64,000 nucleotides of DNA from Pseudosporangium ferrugineum (GTDB lineage Bacteria > Actinomycetota > Actinomycetes > Mycobacteriales > Micromonosporaceae), in contig NZ_PVZG01000013.1 of NCBI RefSeq assembly GCF_003002065.1, positions 186,001 through 250,000 on the forward strand, given 5' to 3'. The notes beneath the pieces are model-generated. The model worked only from the letters and a program-made list of their open reading frames with translations. It had not been told where the DNA came from and made no database searches. Positions 23,779 through 32,024 of the stretch are shown here, in pieces; the stretch's first letter is position 1; each line of letters begins with the position of its first letter. Made by a program: the position numbers and the translations under genes.

Positions 23779-24524
23779 CCATCACGAGCGCCGACTACGT
23801 CGAGGCGATCCGGGCCGCGATCGACCGTACGGGCACCACCCAGCACGACGCGGTGACGCGGGCCGCGGACCTGTTCACCGCGACGCTCCAGGCCGGCGGG
23901 GTGATCCAGGCGTTCGGCTGCGGCCACTCCGAGGCGCTCGCCATGGAGATCGCGGGCCGGGCCGGCGGCCTGGTGCCGACCAACAGGATCGCCCTGCGCG
24001 ACATCGTCCTGTACGGCGGCGAACCGGCCTCCGTCCTCGCCGACCCCCAGCTCGAGCGCACCCCCGGCGTCGCGCACCGCCTCTACGAGCTGGCACCCGT
24101 CAAGCCCGACGACCTGTTCGTCATCGCCAGCAACTCCGGCGTGAACGGCGCGGTCGTCGAGATGGCCCGGCTCGTCAAGCAGCGCGGCCACGCGCTGATC
24201 GCGATCACCTCGCTCGCGCACTCGGCGCGGGTCGACTCGCGGCACGACAGCGGGCTCAAACTCACCGACCTGGCCGACGTGGTCCTGGACAACGGCGCCC
24301 CCTACGGCGACGCGGCGCTCGACTACGGCTCCGGCGCCGTCGGGGCGATCTCGTCGATCACCGCGGCGCTGCTCGCCCAGCAGATCGTCGTCGAGGTCGT
24401 GGCGCGGCTGCTGGCGCTGGGCGTCACGCCGCCGGTCTACCTGTCCGACAACGTGCCGGGCGGGCGCGAACACAACAAACTCCTCGAGGAGCGCTACGCC
24501 GGGCGCATCCGGCGTACCGCATAG
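23775..24524 (+). CDS. SIS-domain sugar isomerase/etherase-like protein (UPF0309 type)
   Basis: A 249-residue cytosolic protein with IQAFGCGHSEALAMEIAGRAGG and FVIASNSGVNGAVVEMARLVK, the phosphosugar-binding SIS motifs. The C-terminal LSDNVPGGREHNKLLEERYAGRI is typical of the UPF0309 group. Such proteins are probably amino-sugar-phosphate isomerases or deaminases; exact chemistry is not known. It is translationally coupled to the RpiR gene and 16 bp ahead of NgcE, so it likely acts on the imported sugar after phosphorylation. Confidence 0.88.
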   Translation: MTITSADYVEAIRAAIDRTGTTQHDAVTRAADLFTATLQAGGVIQAFGCGHSEALAMEIAGRAGGLVPTNRIALRDIVLYGGEPASVLADPQLERTPGVAHRLYELAPVKPDDLFVIASNSGVNGAVVEMARLVKQRGHALIAITSLAHSARVDSRHDSGLKLTDLADVVLDNGAPYGDAALDYGSGAVGAISSITAALLAQQIVVEVVARLLALGVTPPVYLSDNVPGGREHNKLLEERYAGRIRRTA

Positions 24525-24540
24525 GAAGAAGGTCGTGCCG

Positions 24541-25941
24541 ATGTCTGCGACGAGACGAACTCTGTTGCGCACCGCGCTCACCGCGGGCGCCGCCGTACCC
24601 CTGCTCAGCGCCTGCGTCACCAACGGCGGTGACGACGGCGACCGGGCCGCCGGCAACACCGGCGCGAAGAGCGCCGACAACCCCCTGGGGGTCAAGGCGG
24701 ACGCCCCGCTCGAGGTCGTGATCTTCAAGGGCGGATACGGCGACGAGTACGCCAAGAGCGCCGAGACCACCTACACGCAGAAGTACGCGGGCGCGAAGAT
24801 CGACCACAAGGGCCTGCAGAAGATCGGTGTGGCGCTGCAGCCCCGGTTCGTGGCGAACACGCCCCCGGACGTCGTGGACAACACGGGCGCCGACCGCCTC
24901 GACATCTCCGCCCTGGTGTCGGCGAAGCAGGTCACCGACCTGACCCCGCTGCTGGACGCCCCCGCCTTCGACGACCCGGCCAAGAAGGTCCGCGACACCC
25001 TGCTGCCCGGCGTGATCGACGACGGCACGTTCGACAATGTGCCGCAGACGCTGAACTTCACGTACACGGTGTGGGGCATCTGGTATTCCAGGAAGCTCTT
25101 TACCGCGCGCGGCTGGACGTACCCGCGGACCTGGGACGCGATGCTCGAACTCTGCGCCACGATCAGGGCGGCCGGCATCGCGCCCTGGACCTACCAGGGC
25201 AAGTACCCGGAGTACATCAACGACCCGATGCTCGGCATGGCCGCGAAGACCGGCGGCCCCGACCTGATCAAGGCGGTCGACAACCTCGAACCGAACGCGT
25301 GGAAGGCGCCCGGCCTGATCGCCGCCGCCGAGGCGTTCGCCGAACTCGCCGGCAAGGGCTACATCATGGCGGGCTCCGAGGCGCTGTCGCACACCGAGGC
25401 GCAGGCCGCCTGGTGCCAGGGCAAGGCGGCGTTCATCCCCAGCGGCTCCTGGCTGGAGAGCGAGCAGAAGGGCGTCACCCCGGACGGCTTCGACATGGTC
25501 CTCGGCACGGTGCCCGCCCGCACCACGTCGGACCGGCTCAAGCCGACGGCGCTGCAGGCCGCCAGCAGCGAGTCGTTCCTGGTGCCGGCCAAGGCCAAGA
25601 ACCCGGCGGGCGGCCTGGAATACCTCCGCATCCTCTTCTCGAAGAAGTCGGCCAGGGCCTTCGCCGCAACCGCGGGCACCCTCCCGGCGGTCGTCGGCGC
25701 CACCGACGGCCTGACGCTCAGCAGCGGCCTCGGCTCGGTCCGCGACGCGGTCACGGCGGCCGGATCGGAGACCTTCACCTACCGCTTCCGTACGTGGTAC
25801 GCTCCGCTCGCGAAGGCCGTCGACGACGCCACGGGCGAACTGGTGAACAAGCGCATCACCGCGGCGCAGTGGGCGGACCGCGTCCAGAAGGCGGCGGACG
25901 GCATCGCCAAGGACTCCTCGGTCAAGAAGTACACCCGCTGA
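24541..25941 (+). CDS. ngcE: N-acetylglucosamine/diacetylchitobiose ABC transporter, substrate-binding lipoprotein
   Basis: A 466-residue lipoprotein. The N-terminus is Tat-like (SATRRTLLRTALTAG) with a lipobox LLSAC, so it is anchored outside the membrane. The mature part is a family-1 solute-binding protein. VVIFKGGYGDEYAKSAE, IAPWTYQGKYPEYINDPML and ALSHTEAQAAWCQGKAAFIP match my memory of the NgcE family. NgcE binds GlcNAc and N,N'-diacetylchitobiose in Streptomyces olivaceoviridis. AAGAAGG precedes the ATG at good spacing. It forms an operon with two permeases that overlap it and each other. No ATPase gene is present, as is normal for MsiK-type systems. Confidence 0.9.
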   Translation: MSATRRTLLRTALTAGAAVPLLSACVTNGGDDGDRAAGNTGAKSADNPLGVKADAPLEVVIFKGGYGDEYAKSAETTYTQKYAGAKIDHKGLQKIGVALQPRFVANTPPDVVDNTGADRLDISALVSAKQVTDLTPLLDAPAFDDPAKKVRDTLLPGVIDDGTFDNVPQTLNFTYTVWGIWYSRKLFTARGWTYPRTWDAMLELCATIRAAGIAPWTYQGKYPEYINDPMLGMAAKTGGPDLIKAVDNLEPNAWKAPGLIAAAEAFAELAGKGYIMAGSEALSHTEAQAAWCQGKAAFIPSGSWLESEQKGVTPDGFDMVLGTVPARTTSDRLKPTALQAASSESFLVPAKAKNPAGGLEYLRILFSKKSARAFAATAGTLPAVVGATDGLTLSSGLGSVRDAVTAAGSETFTYRFRTWYAPLAKAVDDATGELVNKRITAAQWADRVQKAADGIAKDSSVKKYTR

Positions 25942-26843
25942 TGAGACACGGCCGGTGGCGGTTCCTGGCCGGGGCGCTGATCCCCGCGCTGGTGCTGCAC
26001 GTCGTCTTCGTGCTGTCGCCGTACGCGCAGGCCTTCTACCTGTCGCTGACCGACTGGACCGGCGTCGCGGGCCAGGCGCACTTCGTCGGGGTGGACAACT
26101 ACGCCCGCCTCGCCGAGGACTCCCTGTTCCTCGACGCGGTCCGCAACAACGCGCTGCTGCTCGTCGCGGTGCCGCTCGTGACGATCGCCATCGGCCTGTT
26201 CCTGGCCAGCATGCTGCACCTCGGCGGCCGGGGCGGCAGGCGGGGGATCGCGGGCTCCGGCGCGTACCAGATCGTCTACTTCTTTCCGCAGTTGCTCTCC
26301 CTCGTCGTGGTGGCGGTGCTGTGGAGCTTCGTCTACAACCCCAACAACGGCCTGCTCAACGGCGCGCTGCGGGCGATCGGCCTGCACGGGCCGTCGTGGC
26401 TGGCGTCCCCGTCGCTGGCGCTGCCGGCCGTGATGGCGGTGCTGATCTGGTCGTCGGTCGGCTTCTACGTGGTCCTGTTCAGCGCGGCGATCGACGGCAT
26501 ACCCCGGGAACTGTTCGAGGCGGCCCTGATCGACGGCGCCGGCGGCTGGACGACCTTCCGCAAGGTCACCCTGCCGCTGGTCCGCGACACGGTGCAGGTC
26601 GCCTTCGTGTACCTCGGCATAGCGGCGCTGGACGCCTTCGCCGTGGTGCAGGTCATGACCGTCGGCCCGGGCGGCCCCGACGGCGCCACGGAGGTCGTCG
26701 GCCTGTCCCTGTACCGCAACGCCTTCCAGTACGGCAAGTTCGGCTACGCCTCGGCGATGGGAGTCGCCCTCTTCTTCGCCACCCTGACCCTCGCGGTGCT
26801 GGCCCTGCGCGGCGGCCGCAAGACGGCTGCGGGGCTCGCATGA
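25941..26843 (+). CDS. ngcF: Sugar ABC transporter permease (NgcF-like)
   Basis: A 300-residue inner-membrane protein with six expected spans and the EAA loop EAALIDGAGGWTTFRKVTLPL, which docks to the ATPase. It belongs to the MalF-type binding-protein-dependent permeases. It shares one base with the NgcE stop (TGATG) and overlaps the next permease by 4 bp, so the three are made together. By position it is NgcF of the GlcNAc/chitobiose importer. The ATPase is presumably a shared MsiK-like protein encoded elsewhere. Confidence 0.88.
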   Translation: MRHGRWRFLAGALIPALVLHVVFVLSPYAQAFYLSLTDWTGVAGQAHFVGVDNYARLAEDSLFLDAVRNNALLLVAVPLVTIAIGLFLASMLHLGGRGGRRGIAGSGAYQIVYFFPQLLSLVVVAVLWSFVYNPNNGLLNGALRAIGLHGPSWLASPSLALPAVMAVLIWSSVGFYVVLFSAAIDGIPRELFEAALIDGAGGWTTFRKVTLPLVRDTVQVAFVYLGIAALDAFAVVQVMTVGPGGPDGATEVVGLSLYRNAFQYGKFGYASAMGVALFFATLTLAVLALRGGRKTAAGLA

Positions 26844-27712
26844 CTCTGTCGCTGTCGCTCAGCCGTTCCCGCCGCGTCCCGTCCCCACCCCGGTCGTTCC
26901 GTTCGTTCCCCGTCCACCTGGCCATGCTGGCGTGGGCGGTCGTGACGGCCCTCCCGCTCCTGTGGGCGGTGGTGAGCTCGTTCAAGACGGACAACGAGAT
27001 CCTCAACGACCCGTGGTCGCTGCCGTCCACCCCGCAGGCCGGCAACTGGGCCCGCGCCTGGAACGAGGCCAGCATCGGCCGCTACTTCCTCAACAGCCTC
27101 ATCGTGGTCGGCGGAGCCCTGCTGCTCACCATGTTCCTGGGCGCCCTGGTGGCGTACGCCCTCGCCCGCTACGAGTTCCGCGGCAACCGGCTCATCTACT
27201 ACACGTTCGTCGCAGCCATGTTCTTCCCCGTCTTCCTGGCCCTGGTGCCCCTGTTCTTCGTCGTGCAGCAACTCGGTCTGCTCGGCACATACCAGGGACT
27301 GATCCTGGTGTACGCGGCCTACGCCGTACCCTTCACGGTCTTCTTCCTGCACGCCTTCTTCCGCTCCCTCCCCGGCGAGGTAGCGGAGGCGGCCTTCATG
27401 GACGGCTGCTCCCACGGCGCGGTCTTCTTCCGGGTGATGCTCCCGATGGCCCGCCCCGGCCTGGTGGCCGTCGCCATCTTCAACTTCCTGGGTCTCTGGA
27501 ACCAGTACCTGCTGCCACTGGTCCTCAACCCGGACCCGGACCGGTACGTCCTGGCCCAGGGCCTGGCCGCCCTGTCGGTCAGCCAGGGCTACCGAAGCGA
27601 CTGGAGCGGCCTGTTCGCCGGCCTGACCATAGCGATGCTCCCGGTCCTGATCGCCTATGTCGCCTTCCAACGCCACATCCGATCCGGCATGACCGCCGGC
27701 GCGGTCAAGTAG
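26840..27712 (+). CDS. ngcG: Sugar ABC transporter permease (NgcG-like)
   Basis: A 290-residue MalG-type permease with about six spans. The N-terminal tail (SLSLSRSRRVPSPPRS) is cytosolic, and the EAA loop is EAAFMDGCSHGAVFFRVMLPM. It pairs with NgcF to form the channel. ATGA overlap with the preceding stop indicates coupling. It is followed after 92 bp by the secreted GH16 gene, which may be co-transcribed or have its own promoter in that gap. Confidence 0.88.
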   Translation: MTLSLSLSRSRRVPSPPRSFRSFPVHLAMLAWAVVTALPLLWAVVSSFKTDNEILNDPWSLPSTPQAGNWARAWNEASIGRYFLNSLIVVGGALLLTMFLGALVAYALARYEFRGNRLIYYTFVAAMFFPVFLALVPLFFVVQQLGLLGTYQGLILVYAAYAVPFTVFFLHAFFRSLPGEVAEAAFMDGCSHGAVFFRVMLPMARPGLVAVAIFNFLGLWNQYLLPLVLNPDPDRYVLAQGLAALSVSQGYRSDWSGLFAGLTIAMLPVLIAYVAFQRHIRSGMTAGAVK

Positions 27713-27804
27713 CCCGCCCCCCGTCCCTGCCGTTCTCATCCCCTACCCGGTTCTGTTCGGTTCCGTCCCTTGCTCGTTCCCGTCCCCCCTTGGAGGAACA
27801 GCTC

Positions 27805-28989
27805 ATGTCCATCAGACCCTGGGCCATCGCCGGTGCGGCCGTTCTCGCGGCCGGTTTCGCCGTCGCCGTCAACGCCCCGAGCGCATCCGCCGCCGACTGC
27901 GGCTACCTGTTCGACGACTTCCACTACACGTCGTCGAGCGACGCCAACCTGACCGGCCACGGCTGGACGCCCCGCAGCTACTCGGGCGGCCCCGGCGTGC
28001 CGGGCGCCACCTGGTCGCCGAACAGCATCACGTTCCCGACCGCTGACGGGCAGAAGGTCATGCAGCTGACCGCCTCCACGGACGGCACCGGCGCCGGCAC
28101 CAACCACGCGGAGCTCTACAGCACCCAGAAGCGCTACTTCGAGGGCACCTACGCCAGCCGGGTCCGCTTCACCGACACCCCGTCCAGCGGAGCCGACGGC
28201 GACCACATCAACGAGACGTTCTTCACGATCAGCCCCCTCAACGGCGACCTCGACCCCACCTACAGCGAACTCGACATCTCGGAATACCTGCCCAACGGCG
28301 GCTGGGGCGAGACGGGCCCGATCAACTACCAGACCACCTGGTACACCTACCGCAACGAGCCCTGGTACGCCGACAACGTCCACTCGGAACAGCGCAGCTC
28401 CCTCAACGGCTGGCACGACCTGGTGGCCACGGTGGCGAACGGCCACGTCATCTACTACATCGACGGCGTCCGGGTCGGCGACCACTCGGGCAAGTTCTAC
28501 CCCCGCCAGACGATGACCATCAACTGGAACCTCTGGTTCATCGACACCGCGGCCCACTCGGGCGGCCGCTCCACGTACATCGAACAGGTCGACTGGGTCC
28601 TCTTCGCCAAGAATCAAGCCCTCACCCCCTCCCAGGTAGCGTCGCGAACAGCGGCCTACCGAAGCGCCGGAACCACCTTCGCCGACACGGTCGAATCCAC
28701 CGGCGGCAGCTGCACGACCCCGACAACCCCGCCCTCCGGCCCGTCGACCCCGCCGTCCGACCCGCCCTCCAGCACACCCCCACCGACCGGCACGTGCAGC
28801 ACCGCCCCGGAGTGGTCCTTCTCCGCCGTCTACACCGCCGGCCAGACGGTGAAGCACGAGAAGAGCCGCAACGGCGACCCCAACGGTCCGGCCTCCGGCG
28901 AGGGCAAACACCTGTGGCGCGCCCGCTACTGGACCCAGGGCTCGGAGCCGGGCTGGACCCAGCAGTGGGAAGACCTCGGCCGCTGCTGA
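27805..28989 (+). CDS. Secreted GH16 glycosidase/transglycosidase with C-terminal CBM5/12
   Basis: A 394-residue secreted enzyme. The signal peptide ends near residue 30 (NAPSASAADC). The GH16 beta-jelly-roll spans about 32-265 with the catalytic signature SELDISEYL (E-x-D-x-x-E), so both acidic residues are present. A Thr/Pro/Ser linker (about 300-330) leads to a CBM5/12 module ending ARYWTQGSEPGWTQQWEDLG, the usual chitin-binding aromatic set. GH16 enzymes usually cut beta-1,3 or mixed-linkage glucans. The chitin-type CBM and the NgcEFG importer next door raise the possibility of activity on chitin-glucan. GGAGGAACAG precedes the ATG. Confidence 0.92.
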   Translation: MSIRPWAIAGAAVLAAGFAVAVNAPSASAADCGYLFDDFHYTSSSDANLTGHGWTPRSYSGGPGVPGATWSPNSITFPTADGQKVMQLTASTDGTGAGTNHAELYSTQKRYFEGTYASRVRFTDTPSSGADGDHINETFFTISPLNGDLDPTYSELDISEYLPNGGWGETGPINYQTTWYTYRNEPWYADNVHSEQRSSLNGWHDLVATVANGHVIYYIDGVRVGDHSGKFYPRQTMTINWNLWFIDTAAHSGGRSTYIEQVDWVLFAKNQALTPSQVASRTAAYRSAGTTFADTVESTGGSCTTPTTPPSGPSTPPSDPPSSTPPPTGTCSTAPEWSFSAVYTAGQTVKHEKSRNGDPNGPASGEGKHLWRARYWTQGSEPGWTQQWEDLGRC

Positions 28990-29010
28990 ACGACCCCACC
29001 GATGACCATC

Positions 29011-29042
29011 GGGCCCGTCCTGAATCCGTCCGGGACGGGCCC
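29011..29042 (+). terminator. Hairpin after the GH16 gene
   Basis: GGGCCCGTCC (29011-29020) pairs with GGACGGGCCC (29033-29042), a 10-bp perfect stem with a 12-base loop, 22 bp after the GH16 stop. There is no T tract, as is common for actinomycete stem-loop terminators. It may act in both directions, since the acyl-CoA ligase gene converges here. Confidence 0.65.
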
Positions 29043-29102
29043 ACCGGTTCTCGGCGCGGGTCTCCGCGCCCACCCCGGCGCAGGCAGCGCGGGCGTTCCG
29101 GT

Positions 29103-30791
29103 TCAGCCCTTGTCGCGGAACTCTCCGGGCGGCACGGCCTCGAGCGAGGCGTACTTGCCGCGCTCCGCGTCGCGCAGCTGAACCCGGCGGATCTTGCCCG
29201 AGATCGTCTTCGGCAGCTCGGTGAACTCCAGGCGCCTCACCCGTTGATACGGCGACAGGTGCGCGCGGCAGTGCGCGAAGATGGCTTGGGCCGTCTCCTC
29301 GTCGGGCGCCCACCCCTCCGCCAGCACGACGTAGGCCTTGGGAACGCTGAGGCGTAGCGGATCGGGCGAGGGCACCACCGCGGCCTCCACCACCGCCTCG
29401 TGCTCGATGAGGACACTCTCCAGCTCGAACGGGGAGATCCGGTAGTCCGAGGCCTTGAACACGTCATCGGTGCGGCCGACGTACGTGATGTAGCCGTCCG
29501 CGTCCCGGACCCCGATGTCGCCGGTGTGGTAGTAGCCGCCGGCCACGGCGTCGGCCGTGAGCTCCGCGTCGCCGTGATATCCGACCATGAGGCCGAGCGG
29601 CCGCGGGTCAAGCTCCAGACAGATCTCGCCCTCGTCCGCGGGTTCACCGGTCAGAGGGTCGATCAGCGCCACGCGGTAACCGGGCACCGGCCGCCCCATG
29701 GACCCCGGCCGCACTACCTGGCCGGGAGTGTTGGCGATCTGGACGGTGGTCTCGGTCTGGCCGAACCCGTCCCGGATCGTGACCCCCCATGCCTTCCGGA
29801 CCTGCTCGATCACCTCGGGGTTGAGCGGCTCGCCGGCGCCCACCACCACTCGCGGCGGTGTGGTCAGCGCACTCAGGTCGGACTGGATGAGCATCCGCCA
29901 GACGGTGGGCGGCGCGCAGAAACTCGTGACGCCGCACCGGTCCATCTCGCGCAGCAGTCGCGCCCCGTCGAACCGTGAATAGTTGTGGATGAAGACGCAG
30001 GCCTGAGCGTTCCACGGCGCGAAGACGTTGCTCCACGCGTGCTTGGCCCATCCGGGCGACGAGATGTTGAGGTGTACGTCGCCCGGCCGCAGCCCGATCC
30101 AGTACATGGTCGACAGATGCCCCACGGGATAGGAGGCGTGGGTGTGCTCGACGAGCTTGGGCCGCGCCGTGGTGCCGGACGTGAAGTAGAGCAGCAACGT
30201 GTCCGTGGCACGGGTCGCGCCGCCGGCGACGAACTCGGTGCCGGCCTGGTACGCGTCATGGAACGCATGCCACCCGTCGACCGGCCCGCCCACCGCGATG
30301 CGGGTGACGGCGTCGTCGATCGCGGCGAACCGTTCGGCCGCCGACGACAGGACGATCACGTGCTGGGCCCCGCCCCGGGCCACCCGATCACGCGCGTCCG
30401 CGGCGCCCAGCAGCGGCGTCGCAGGGATGATCACGGCGCCCAGCTTCATGACCGCGAGAATCGTGTCCCAGAGCTCGACCTGGTTGCCGAGCATGAGCAC
30501 CACCCGGTCCCCGCGTGCGACGCCCCGCGCCCGGAGCCAGTTCGCCACCTGATTCGACCGCCGCGACATCTGAGCGAAGGAGAAGCGCTGTTCGCTGCCG
30601 TCTTCCTCGACGATCCAGAGCGCCGGGTCGTCGTTGCCGGCGGCTATCACGTCGAACCAGTCCAGCGCCCAGTTGAACTCATCGAGCCGAGGCCACGCGA
30701 AGTCGGCGTAGGCGCGGGCGTAGTCCTCCCGGTGCTCGAGCAGAAAATCGCGCGCCGCCCGGAACGTCGCGGTGCTTTCGGACCCCGTCAC
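29103..30791 (-). CDS. AMP-binding acyl-CoA synthetase
   Basis: A 562-residue ANL-superfamily ligase. The P-loop-like TLLLYFTSGTTARPKLVEHTH, the A5 motif DGFGQTETT, GGYYHTGDIGVRDADGYITYVGRTDDVFKASDYRISPFELES (A7/A8) and the terminal lysine motif LPKTISGKIRR (A10) are all intact. It activates a carboxylate as acyl-AMP and transfers it to CoA; the layout is close to medium-chain (MACS-type) acyl-CoA synthetases. GGAGGAGAT directly precedes the GTG. The palindrome at 30885-30902 lies about 95 bp upstream and matches the one in front of the GAF-LuxR gene. Confidence 0.93.
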   Translation of the reverse strand: MTGSESTATFRAARDFLLEHREDYARAYADFAWPRLDEFNWALDWFDVIAAGNDDPALWIVEEDGSEQRFSFAQMSRRSNQVANWLRARGVARGDRVVLMLGNQVELWDTILAVMKLGAVIIPATPLLGAADARDRVARGGAQHVIVLSSAAERFAAIDDAVTRIAVGGPVDGWHAFHDAYQAGTEFVAGGATRATDTLLLYFTSGTTARPKLVEHTHASYPVGHLSTMYWIGLRPGDVHLNISSPGWAKHAWSNVFAPWNAQACVFIHNYSRFDGARLLREMDRCGVTSFCAPPTVWRMLIQSDLSALTTPPRVVVGAGEPLNPEVIEQVRKAWGVTIRDGFGQTETTVQIANTPGQVVRPGSMGRPVPGYRVALIDPLTGEPADEGEICLELDPRPLGLMVGYHGDAELTADAVAGGYYHTGDIGVRDADGYITYVGRTDDVFKASDYRISPFELESVLIEHEAVVEAAVVPSPDPLRLSVPKAYVVLAEGWAPDEETAQAIFAHCRAHLSPYQRVRRLEFTELPKTISGKIRRVQLRDAERGKYASLEAVPPGEFRDKG

Positions 30792-30884
30792 ATCTCCTCC
30801 TGGTAGCCGTCTGCCTGCTCTCGCGCCTCGCACGCCGTCGTCTCCGCCGATCCCGGCCAGCCTGCACCCGCGACGACCGGTCCG

Positions 30885-30902
30885 CCACCCCCGTGCGGGG
30901 GT
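30885..30902. promoter_or_regulatory. 18-bp palindrome upstream of the acyl-CoA synthetase
   Basis: CCACCCCCGTGCGGGGGT differs by one base from positions 17717-17734 in front of the GAF-LuxR gene. Its core CCCCCG-TG-CGGGGG lacks only the loop symmetry. It is a candidate binding site for that regulator in the promoter of the ligase gene. Confidence 0.6.
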
Positions 30903-31011
30903 AGCGCAATCCATGCGTGCGCGCCTCCTTCAGCGTCACGGGCCAACCGCAGTCGAGGGGAGTGCTGCTCCCGGCGAACCGCGGGTCCATGCCGATCGGA
31001 CGGGAGGGGAG

Positions 31012-31890
31012 TCAATTCCGGGTCGTCGCGGTGAGCTCGTGCTCCGGGTCCTGCGTCGGCAGGCGAGGGGATGCGTGCGCCACCGCGGCCGAGGCGTGGG
31101 CCTTGGCCAACGCGACGGGGAAGGCTCGGGTGGCCTGCCAGAGACGGAGGATCAGCCAGAGCTCGAAGAAGAGCAGCAGGACGCCGGCGACCGCCGACGT
31201 CTGGATCATCCAGCCGGTCAGGGGGCCGATGATGAACACCGCCATCTCGAACTCGATGCCGCTGACGAGGTGAGTACGGATCCGGCGGGACAACAGCTTG
31301 TGGCGCAGGCGGGCGCGGGTGCCGGGCGGCACGGAAACCGGTGCCGGCTCGGACGGGGACGGCGCGGGCACGGGGCCGCGTGCCTCGTCGAGCTCGTCCC
31401 GCATGGTCTGGCGAATCCTCGCCATCTGGTTCGAGTTCAAGTACCGGAAGAGGTCCAGGAAGGTCACGACCATCAGCGCCCACAGGTACGCCGTGGAGCC
31501 CGTCCTCGCGTACTGGCCGCCGAAGAGGGCGATGGCGCAGATGAAGACGCGGAGCCGGTCGAACATGAAGTCGAGCCAGGCGCCGAACATCGACCCCGTG
31601 TCGTGGAGGCGGGCGACCTTGCCGTCCACGCAGTCGACGACGAAGCTGGCGTGGAACAGGACGGCGCCGGCGACCAGCCACCATCGATCCTGCATCGCGA
31701 AGCAGGCCGCCGCGGCGAGGCCCAGGAGGGTGGCCAGGCCGGTAAGCAGATTCGGGGTGATCCTCCGGTACGGCGAGACCAGCCACACGAGCCTGGCCGC
31801 CACCGGATCGACGAGCAGCACCGTCCACCACGCGTCGCGAGCCTTGTATGTCTGCTCGCGGATTTCCTGCAGGGATGAGCGTTGCACCAT
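31012..31890 (-). CDS. CDP-alcohol phosphatidyltransferase family protein
   Basis: A 292-residue membrane enzyme. The full CAP motif is visible as DCVDGKVAR, eight residues, G, then AWLDFMFD, giving the D-x2-DG-x2-AR-x8-G-x3-D-x3-D set that binds the divalent metal and CDP-alcohol. About six spans surround it, with a Pro/Ser-rich insert (PVPAPSPSEPAPVSVP). It transfers a phospho-alcohol to lipid or another polyol; the acceptor is unknown. The ATG at 31890 is chosen from the point where family-like sequence starts. It is divergent from the TRAP permease by 134 bp. Confidence 0.9.
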   Translation of the reverse strand: MVQRSSLQEIREQTYKARDAWWTVLLVDPVAARLVWLVSPYRRITPNLLTGLATLLGLAAAACFAMQDRWWLVAGAVLFHASFVVDCVDGKVARLHDTGSMFGAWLDFMFDRLRVFICAIALFGGQYARTGSTAYLWALMVVTFLDLFRYLNSNQMARIRQTMRDELDEARGPVPAPSPSEPAPVSVPPGTRARLRHKLLSRRIRTHLVSGIEFEMAVFIIGPLTGWMIQTSAVAGVLLLFFELWLILRLWQATRAFPVALAKAHASAAVAHASPRLPTQDPEHELTATTRN

Positions 31891-32024
31891 AACCGGTATC
31901 AACGGCCCGGGCCCTGTCCCGGACACGACTTTTATCCCTTTTGTGACGCCAGTCGAGCGGTGGGGGAGAGGCTGGCGCGTGTGCTCGTGGTTACAACGAG
32001 CGATCCGCATAGTAACGTCCGTTC

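Noticed and set aside
29103..31890. Part of a polyketide or NRPS gene cluster
   Set aside because: The AMP-binding protein is a stand-alone acyl-CoA ligase; no carrier protein, ketosynthase or condensation domain occurs in the window.
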